From contig NZ_JAIFZS010000027.1 of the NCBI RefSeq assembly GCF_019710635.1, forward strand, positions 62,001 through 126,000: a DNA stretch of 64,000 nt. Reading direction: 5' to 3'. How positions within the stretch are numbered: position 1 is the first letter of the stretch; each line of letters starts with the position of its first letter. Below the pieces are notes generated by a model. It was given only the letters and a program-made list of their open reading frames with translations. It searched no databases and was not told the DNA's origin. This DNA is from Mycolicibacterium xanthum. GTDB taxonomy: Bacteria > Actinomycetota > Actinomycetes > Mycobacteriales > Mycobacteriaceae. Below, one piece after another: positions 58,743-64,000 of this stretch. The position numbers and the translations under genes were made by a program.

Positions 58743-59924
58743 ATGATGTCCACCCAATCCGGCACCAAGACGCTGTATCCGCCGGAAGGATTCGGCGCGC
58801 CGAAGAATCGGCACGGCCACGCGGACAAGGCCGACGTCGGTCTGCCCGTCGGAACCGAGGTGTTCTCCGCCGACAATCACATCACGATCGCGTACGACAT
58901 CTTCTACGAGAGGTTCCCCGACAGTCTCAAAGAGGAGGCTCCGCGGATCTGGTACGACGACGGGGCGTACCACATCGGCGTCAAAGGGAAGTCCTTCCTG
59001 TGGGACACCTTCAGCGCGGTGGTGATGCAGTACGACGACCTGCCCGGCGCGGCGAGCAACAACATGGAGGCCCGGATCCAGGAGCTCCGCGAGGATGGGA
59101 TCGACAAGGAACTGGCGTTTCCGAACGCCATTCTGGCGCTGTTCCACTATCCCGACAGGGAGGTGCGCGAACTCGCCTTCCGGGTCTACAACGAATACGT
59201 CGCCGAGCTGCAGGAGCAGTCCAACGGCCACTTCTACGGTGTCGGGCTGATCAACTGGTGGGATCCGCAAGGAGCCCGACGGACGCTGTCCGAGCTGAAA
59301 TCACTGGGCCTCAAGACATTCCTGATGCCGTTGAACCCCGGCGTGGACACCGACGGCAACCCGATCGACTATGCGAGCACGGCCATGATCCCGGTCTGGG
59401 ACGAGATCGAGGACGCCGGCCTCCCCCTCACCCACCACATCGGAGAGACGCCGCCGAAGATCCCATCGGAGTTCAACAGCATCGTCGTCAGCATGATGAC
59501 CAACATCGATGGATTCCGAGAGGTTTTCTCCAAGTACATCTTCGGCGGCATCCTCGATCGAAACCCCGGGTTGCGGATCGGTTGGTTCGAGGGCGGGATC
59601 GCGTGGGTGCCCTGGGCCCTTCAAGACGCCGAACACCTGGTGGCGTCTTACCAGCACATGTACACCTACCAGCTCCAGCACGACATCCAGTACTACTGGG
59701 ACACGCACATGAGCGCATCCTTCATGGTCGACCCGCTGGGGCTGCAGTCCATCGACCGGATCGGCGCCGACAAGGTCTTCTGGTCTTCGGATTATCCGCA
59801 CAACGAAAGCACGTTCGGCTACTCGGAGAAGTCACTGGCGGCGCTCGTCGACGCTGTCGGCCCACAGGTGGCCGCCCGCATGTGCAGCGACAACATCAAA
59901 AATTTCCTGGGTATCTCCGACTGA
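58743..59924 (+). CDS. Amidohydrolase 2-family metal-dependent hydrolase/decarboxylase
   Basis: This 393-aa TIM-barrel protein starts at ATG 58743 or 58746, after GGAGG. It resembles the ACMSD-type amidohydrolases (PF04909). The N-terminal metal motif reads VFSADNHIT (Asp44-x-His46), LTHHIGETPP provides the middle His, and FWSSDYPHNESTFGYS the C-terminal Asp. Members decarboxylate or hydrolyse aromatic acids and similar compounds; the substrate here is unknown. No partner gene (monooxygenase, acyl-CoA enzyme) is adjacent. It is followed by the first 88-bp repeat. Confidence 0.85.
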   Translation: MMSTQSGTKTLYPPEGFGAPKNRHGHADKADVGLPVGTEVFSADNHITIAYDIFYERFPDSLKEEAPRIWYDDGAYHIGVKGKSFLWDTFSAVVMQYDDLPGAASNNMEARIQELREDGIDKELAFPNAILALFHYPDREVRELAFRVYNEYVAELQEQSNGHFYGVGLINWWDPQGARRTLSELKSLGLKTFLMPLNPGVDTDGNPIDYASTAMIPVWDEIEDAGLPLTHHIGETPPKIPSEFNSIVVSMMTNIDGFREVFSKYIFGGILDRNPGLRIGWFEGGIAWVPWALQDAEHLVASYQHMYTYQLQHDIQYYWDTHMSASFMVDPLGLQSIDRIGADKVFWSSDYPHNESTFGYSEKSLAALVDAVGPQVAARMCSDNIKNFLGISD

Positions 59925-60180
59925 AACACCCACGAGAGTCCCGAGCATGTCGTTCGGCACGGGGTCGGTCTTCAGGCGAGACCGACGGCGCGTTGCGGGA
60001 CCGCAGGCACCACGACCAGGCCGGGCCGGCGTCTTCGAGGCCATTTCTGCGGTCAGAGCCGTTTTCTCCGCCATCAGCCGTTCAACATTTTTGACGGTTA
60101 GCGGTGAGGCCAACCGTGTAGGTCATCGAGGTAGCGAAGGTTGCCGGCCAACCGTATGGGTATCCGAACACATGTGGCAG
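59925..60180. other. Spacer containing the left copy of the 88-bp direct repeat
   Basis: No gene is supported here. The segment holds the repeat at 60075-60162 and, just after it, the stop of the large fusion gene. A 93-aa antisense reading exists but overlaps the amidohydrolase 3' end and shows no family features. Confidence 0.5.
60075..60162 (+). repeat. 88-bp imperfect direct repeat, left copy
   Basis: It begins CAGCCGTTCAAC and ends CCAACCGTATGGGT. It matches 63410-63497 without gaps, with about 12 differences in 88 bases. Each copy holds the word GGCCAACCGT twice, 35 bp apart, like two iterons. AACCGTGTAGGTCAT also recurs exactly at 62401-62415. Confidence 0.9.
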
Positions 60181-62127
60181 CTAGCGCGCCGACCACACCT
60201 GCTGGAACTTGCCGCTTGTCGGGTCGATGGCGGGCGGTTCGGTCGCGTGTTCCACGGCGATACGTGCGGTCCCCTGAGCGGCGAAGAACGCCCCCAGCCG
60301 CCCGTCGACCGCACGCCACACGTGGGCGGAGTCGGCGTCGGATGACATCTCCAGTCGCACCGTCAGGGTCCGCGGGCCGGTGCGGATGGCCTGGCACCGA
60401 TGCACACCGGGGGTGTCCTCGATCACCGCTACCAGCGCCAGCGGCAACACCGTGACCGCCGTCCCGTCCGGTGCGTCGAACGACAGGGGGTCGCTGGTAC
60501 GGCCTTCGACCGTGATCGCCGGCAGCCGATTGCCGCACCTGCACGGCGCGTCGGCCACTTTCACCCGGTCGCCCAGGTCATAGCGGATCAGCGGCTGCAC
60601 CCGGTTGGCGAGGTCGGTGACCAAGACAGTATGGGAGACAACGCCCGCCGCGACCGGCCGGTAGTTCTCATCAACCGGCTCGAACAGATACCAGTCGCTA
60701 TTGACATGGAACAATCCGTGCCGGCATTCCATCGCCAAGGCGGGGAATTCAGCTGAAATGTAATGGTTCTCGATCGGGCAGCCGAACGTCGACTCGATGT
60801 CGGCGCGAAGCGCGGCCGTCAGCTGCTCGCCTCCGGTGATCGCCAGCAGGGGCCGGATCATCAGCCGGCCGGCCCGTTGTTCGCCGGCCAACAGGGCCAA
60901 CGCACTGGGGTATGCGTCAAGGACCGTGGGCTGAAACTCGTTCATCTCCCGCACCAGATCCGGCAACGGCCGCAGCACCGAGAACACGCGCACACGGTTG
61001 GCCAGAAAGCTGCTGCGGCGGCGGACAGACGTCAACGCAGCGGAGGCTCCGACGTGCCCACCGGTGACGAACAGGGCCGCCACCCGCAGCCCGCGTCGCA
61101 ACACCCCGCACAGAAGGTTCCATCGAGCGATGAACCGCCACTCGCCGCGGCGGCCCACGAACACGAACAACGCCGACGACGCATCATCATGAATCAGGAT
61201 GGCCGGCTCCCCGCTCGTTCCCGACGTCGTCCCGACGTGGTAGCGGCCCAGGTAGCGGGCTCCCAGCAGCGAGCGATCGGACAGGAAGTCCCGCCGCAGC
61301 GAAGCAATGGTGATGTCGGGGTCGGTCACCCAGTCGTCGAAGTGCACCATCAGGTCAGGCTTGGACACGACCGGTAAGGACGCCAGATCCACCGGCCCGG
61401 CCGGGACGTTTCGGTACAAGTTCCGGTAGTACGGTGACGCTGTCCGGGCATGCCGGAAGAGTGCCTGTAGCCGCTTCTGTTGGCGGCGGGAGATCGCCGC
61501 ATCGTCACCGCGCCGGAAACGCCAGGCCTCCCAGGCGATCAGAGCCACGCGAACCGTTGCGCGAAGTGGCCTTGCTTGTTGTCGTGGGGATGTCAGTCGC
61601 ATGTGCTGTCCGGCTTGCCCGACCTCACTATGCTCGCCGGTGATGTCGAGTCGCAGGAACGAACGCACGTTGTAGAGGCGGAGCGATCGCCGTGACCGCG
61701 CCGAAATCAGCGGTGCCGCCTCTGCGAACGGAACGAGTGTTGGCGACGTGGCGTCATAGCGCTTGCCCATGTGTTCGACAGTGCATCCGCCCGACGCCGT
61801 CACGTTGGCGCACCAGTCAGTTGGGCCGTAGGGCCGTGGGATGTAGAAGCGGCTACCGGCCCGCTCGACGACGACCGGGGTCGCGTAGGACCGTCCCGAG
61901 GTTCGGCCTTGGTGGTGGATCACAGACGCGTACCGGTGGGCAGACCCGGCCGGTTTCATCATCACCGGGTTGAGCACGGCTCGGTTGAAGCGCCGGATGG
62001 CGTTGATCGCCGGGCGTATCTGTAGGCGGAAGACGACGATCAAGACCGCCTCGAGCGCCATCAGCATCAGCACAACACGGACCAGAACCCGTATTGCATG
62101 GGGTGCGGTTGTTGCGTGCTTCTTCAT
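60181..62127 (-). CDS. Fusion protein: deazaflavin (F420)-dependent nitroreductase-like domain + PaaK/coenzyme F390 synthetase-like adenylating domain
   Basis: A single 648-aa open frame starts at ATG 62127, 6 nt after GGAG. Residues 11-33 form a membrane helix. Residues about 62-160 match the Ddn/DUF385 family of F420-binding split-barrel proteins (HHQGRTSGRSYATPVVVERA, YIPRPYGPTDWCANVTASGG, ending LYNVRSFLRLD). A 50-residue linker follows. Residues about 212-648 are a PaaK/CapK (COG1541) adenylate-forming enzyme: RYHVGTTSGTSGEPAILI (296-312), YISAEFPALAMEC (456-468), CRCGNRLP (529-536), RYDLGD (515-520), EGRTSDPL (541-548), and the C-terminal Lys640 in TSGKFQQV. COG1541 includes both phenylacetyl-CoA ligase and coenzyme F390 synthetase. 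A start at M176 could also give a separate ligase. The substrate is unknown. Confidence 0.85.
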   Translation of the reverse strand: MKKHATTAPHAIRVLVRVVLMLMALEAVLIVVFRLQIRPAINAIRRFNRAVLNPVMMKPAGSAHRYASVIHHQGRTSGRSYATPVVVERAGSRFYIPRPYGPTDWCANVTASGGCTVEHMGKRYDATSPTLVPFAEAAPLISARSRRSLRLYNVRSFLRLDITGEHSEVGQAGQHMRLTSPRQQARPLRATVRVALIAWEAWRFRRGDDAAISRRQQKRLQALFRHARTASPYYRNLYRNVPAGPVDLASLPVVSKPDLMVHFDDWVTDPDITIASLRRDFLSDRSLLGARYLGRYHVGTTSGTSGEPAILIHDDASSALFVFVGRRGEWRFIARWNLLCGVLRRGLRVAALFVTGGHVGASAALTSVRRRSSFLANRVRVFSVLRPLPDLVREMNEFQPTVLDAYPSALALLAGEQRAGRLMIRPLLAITGGEQLTAALRADIESTFGCPIENHYISAEFPALAMECRHGLFHVNSDWYLFEPVDENYRPVAAGVVSHTVLVTDLANRVQPLIRYDLGDRVKVADAPCRCGNRLPAITVEGRTSDPLSFDAPDGTAVTVLPLALVAVIEDTPGVHRCQAIRTGPRTLTVRLEMSSDADSAHVWRAVDGRLGAFFAAQGTARIAVEHATEPPAIDPTSGKFQQVWSAR

Positions 62128-62170
62128 CGCATACTCCATCAAACCGCGGATAGGCCTCAGACCGTAGTGC

Positions 62171-62351
62171 TCACCTCGGTTGCCTGTTGAACATTGGAGT
62201 GGGCGATGAGGCCCCGCGCAGCACCTGTTCGTGGGCCGCCGGCACCGCCCGCATCGCCTCGGCATCGGCTTCCCACCGGCGGGTCGACCTCCACATCGGT
62301 GAACAGGAACGTCACCACCCCCGACGGCGTCACCGCAGGACCAGCGGACAC
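62171..62351 (-). pseudogene. Class III adenylate/guanylate cyclase N-terminal fragment, frameshifted
   Basis: From GTG 62351 the frame reads VTPSGVVTFLFTDVE, the classic start of large mycobacterial cyclase-type regulators (FTDVEGSTRRWE). A loss of about two bases follows; the next frame continues STRRWEADAEAMRAVPAAHE and QVLRG, then ends. Only about 60 codons remain of a protein that is usually many hundreds long. It lies just upstream of the fusion gene. Confidence 0.7.
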
Positions 62352-62789
62352 CCCCGCAGAATGCCACACCGGACCCACTCTGACCTGGCATATCGCCGGT
62401 AACCGTGTAGGTCATATGGTCATCGCAATTACGGGTCGGGGGCGACCATAGTCGGCGACTGGGAAATCGACCTGCACGGCACGGCCGGATACCACGCCTC
62501 GCCGTCGCACTCCTCCGCGCCGCCGACAAGCTCGACCAGCTCGGCTGACCCCGGGTGGTGCCGATCGGCACCTCGTGCGCAACAATCTCGCAGAGTTACA
62601 GCAGCTTTGTCCGCCTTCCGTCACGGCTCGGGCATGGCCGTGCGCGTGGGACTGGACGGCCGACCGCTTGCTTTCCTGGCCGATAGCAAAACCTTCCCCC
62701 TCGGAAGACAACCGTGGCTTCTGGGCGATTACTGAAGCACCCCTCGACGAAGGAGCATTTTCCTCACCAGACCACGAGAGGAATCCACG
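62352..62789. other. Gene-poor spacer upstream of the small secreted protein
   Basis: These 438 bp contain the exact 15-bp word AACCGTGTAGGTCAT (62401-62415) shared with the left 88-bp repeat, and a short plus-strand reading LAVALLRAADKLDQLG ending at 62548 that looks like the tail of an actinobacterial phage/plasmid-type protein, too short to call. No complete gene is supported. It reads as scar DNA. Confidence 0.4.
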
Positions 62790-63209
62790 ATGATTGAGGT
62801 GACCCGCCCCAAACTGAACCGCTTCACGTACGCAGCGATGCTGCTCGGCGCCATGGCCGTTGCCGGGACCCCGCTCGCTTATCCAACCATTGCGACCGCC
62901 GCACCCAACAACAGCGGGACGTGGGACATAGAACGATACGACGAATGCATGAAAGGCGGGCCGATCGACTCTCGGGAGGACCAGTACAGGCACGAGCGCT
63001 TTTGCTGCGGCCAGTCTGGCGGAGTGTGGGACGGAGCCGATTGTGTTGCCCCGCCAGCCAGCCCGCAGGGCTCACGGCAGCTTGCGGGCAACTTTCACAT
63101 CCCATCCGACATCGCCACCGCACCCACAGTGACCAAAGATCCGCCGCAGCCGATTCAGGTTCCATCCGACTATGCAAACGCGCCGATGGTGAGCCAAGCC
63201 CCTGGATGA
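62790..63209 (+). CDS. Small secreted Cys-containing protein
   Basis: This 139-aa protein has GAGAGGAA before the ATG. A signal peptide covers about residues 1-38 (RFTYAAMLLGAMAVAGTPL to TIATAAP). The mature part has four Cys residues in the pattern YDECM, ERFCCGQSGG and GADCVAPP, likely disulfide-bonded, then a Pro-rich repetitive tail with PSDIATAPTV and PSDYANAPMV. The CCxxSGGxWxxxxCxxPP pattern recurs in small exported mycobacterial proteins, often from accessory DNA. The function is unknown. Confidence 0.8.
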   Translation: MIEVTRPKLNRFTYAAMLLGAMAVAGTPLAYPTIATAAPNNSGTWDIERYDECMKGGPIDSREDQYRHERFCCGQSGGVWDGADCVAPPASPQGSRQLAGNFHIPSDIATAPTVTKDPPQPIQVPSDYANAPMVSQAPG

Positions 63210-63409
63210 TGGGTCGCGCCCGCGCCGTAGCTGGCGATGGTCTGCGGTGACTTCTCTCGGCCTGCAGGGCGAGTTTCCGCGACCGCGACAGCAAGGTCGG
63301 ACGGGCTTAGCGGCATGAACAGAAATGTTGTTTGACGTATGCATTGTGCTACCCCGAGTTGGGCGTGTTAGGGCGCGTCATCGCTGGTAGAACCGTCTTC
63401 ATGTGAGAG

Positions 63410-63497
63410 CAGCCGTTCAACGTATTTGGCGATTAGCTGTGAGGCCAACCGTAAAGGTCATCGAGGTAGAGCACGTTGCTGGCCAACCGTATAGGTG
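63410..63497 (+). repeat. 88-bp imperfect direct repeat, right copy
   Basis: It begins CAGCCGTTCAAC and ends CCAACCGTATAGGT. It is the partner of 60075-60162 in the same orientation, about 86 percent identical by eye. The two GGCCAACCGT words are conserved at the same 35-bp spacing. Confidence 0.9.
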
Positions 63498-63646
63498 TTG
63501 TTATGTTTGACCCCGCCAACACGGCTACGGCCCTGAATCGCCGACTCCGGTGAGATCGACACCCTCGAAACGTGTTCGTGGCTCTGCGGTCTCTCACGGC
63601 CGAGGGAGAACATCACGGAGTCGAGGCAGAGGCCACCCGACAAGAA

Positions 63647-63671
63647 CACCCCCGGTCGATGGCCGGGGGTG
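63647..63671 (-). terminator. Hairpin terminator of the XRE gene
   Basis: CACCCCCGG-TCGATGG-CCGGGGGTG is a perfect 9-bp GC-rich stem with a 7-nt loop. It is 24 bp past the stop of the minus-strand XRE gene and is followed on that strand by TTCTTG. Confidence 0.7.
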
Positions 63672-63694
63672 CCTCGTTTGGCTTATCTTTCCCG

Positions 63695-64000
63695 CTAACC
63701 GGTGAGTTCGATGTTGTCCTGCCCAATCCTCACCGTGACGGACAGTTCACCACCCAGTGCCGCAACATAGGACTGAAGCGTGCCGAGTTCCGTATGTGAC
63801 AGGTCGCCGCGCTCAAGCTTGGATACCCGAGCCTGAGACACGCCCATCCGTTCGGCGATGTCACTCTGCCGAGTCATGCCCAACGCCTTTCGGACTTCAG
63901 CGAGGCGATGCGCACGCACCACTTCTTCAGCCTCCTTGCGAGCGTTCTCCGCACGCTGCGGATCAAGCCGTCCCGAGGCAATTGCTTCAGCGCGAACCTC
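63695..64000 (-). CDS. XRE-family HTH protein, HigA antitoxin-like (5'-truncated by window edge)
   Basis: The frame is open to the right edge, so the N-terminus is outside; 101 residues are visible. After an acidic helical part (EVRAEAIASGRLDPQRAENA) comes an XRE helix-turn-helix: LAEVRKALGMTRQSDIAERM then GVSQARVSKLERGDL, with a beta-like tail GELSVTVRIGQDNIELTG. This layout is typical of HigA/RelB-like antitoxins that follow a toxin gene. The toxin, if any, would lie just beyond the window. A hairpin terminator follows the stop. Confidence 0.85.
   Translation of the reverse strand, partial: EVRAEAIASGRLDPQRAENARKEAEEVVRAHRLAEVRKALGMTRQSDIAERMGVSQARVSKLERGDLSHTELGTLQSYVAALGGELSVTVRIGQDNIELTG

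Larger units (their letters stand above)
63210..63694. other. Spacer with the right 88-bp repeat and a terminator
   Basis: These 485 bp hold the right copy of the 88-bp repeat (63410-63497) and a strong hairpin at 63647-63671. No gene is supported; short readings on both strands lack ribosome sites and family features. Base composition is less GC-rich than in the conserved part of the window. Confidence 0.5.

Noticed and set aside
59832..60113. 93-codon minus-strand frame overlapping the amidohydrolase end and the left repeat.
   Set aside because: No ribosome site, overlaps a solid gene, and part of it is the repeat itself.
61602..62127. Sequencing error or missed stop separating the nitroreductase and ligase parts.
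   Set aside because: The frame is continuous with a plausible linker and no stop. Internal M176 has only a weak upstream site, so fusion is the simpler reading, though not proven.
62480..62548. Short plus-strand reading LAVALLRAADKLDQLG ending in a stop.
   Set aside because: It resembles the tail of a phage/plasmid-type protein but is too short and has no start; kept only as a hint of scar DNA.

Overview
The window is 64 kb of high-GC chromosome from a non-tuberculous Mycobacterium, most likely a fast-growing Mycolicibacterium-type species. Three things point there. InhA (269 aa) and FabG1/MabA lie together. The mycobacterial genes ripA, ripB, moxR, mptB, whiA and sufR are present. Gene order follows the M. 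tuberculosis Rv1415-Rv1488 segment in reverse, with a ppc gene that M. tuberculosis lacks and without the PE_PGRS genes found there. No rRNA, tRNA or CRISPR array was seen.

Layout. 1-2183: SPFH/NfeD membrane pair and a conserved hypothetical. 2188-4914: fabG1-inhA-ferrochelatase operon (mycolic acid synthesis plus the iron-insertion step of haem synthesis), with an unusual tandem repeat between fabG1 and inhA. 4963-10621: ripA-ripB-moxR-DUF58-VWA cluster for cell-wall hydrolysis and a MoxR chaperone system. 10850-20953: Rv1476-like gene, aconitase and its TetR-type regulator, ABC-F ATPase, echA12, thioredoxin, then four genes that occupy the place of fadE15-ctpD-trxA. 21026-27389: complete sufR-B-D-C-S-U-T iron-sulfur operon, without the SufB intein of M. 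tuberculosis and with a minisatellite at the end of sufU. 27511-36157: mptB, a two-gene ABC exporter, an inserted TetR/PhlG-like hydrolase pair, ctaA, an ATP-grasp-like gene, qor and ctaB (haem A/O synthesis). 36349-42817: tkt-tal-zwf-opcA-pgl pentose phosphate operon. 42938-46120: small coiled-coil protein and ppc. 46178-49971: gap-pgk-tpiA-secG operon plus a frameshifted small membrane protein. 50063-58367: an orphan solute-binding-like protein, a small pseudogene, then ribBA-ribH-PH domain protein-uvrC-rapZ-yvcK-whiA, closely packed.

58368-64000 is the accessory part, where conserved synteny ends. It holds an orphan amidohydrolase; an unusual 648-aa fusion of an F420/deazaflavin-dependent nitroreductase-like domain to a PaaK/coenzyme F390 synthetase-type adenylating domain; a decayed class III cyclase fragment; a small secreted Cys-rich protein; and an XRE antitoxin-like gene running off the right edge. 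Two imperfect 88-bp direct repeats (60075-60162 and 63410-63497) bracket the fusion gene, the cyclase remnant and the secreted protein gene. This makes a candidate acquired cassette and is the most interesting part of the window.

A second theme is short GC-rich repeats in otherwise housekeeping DNA: 25-bp units before inhA, 33-bp units after the DUF58 gene, 30-bp in-frame units in sufU and uvrC, and a shared GAGCGCTYGCGCG core that also follows zwf. Locus names from M. tuberculosis are assigned from recalled protein similarity and gene order, not from a database search.
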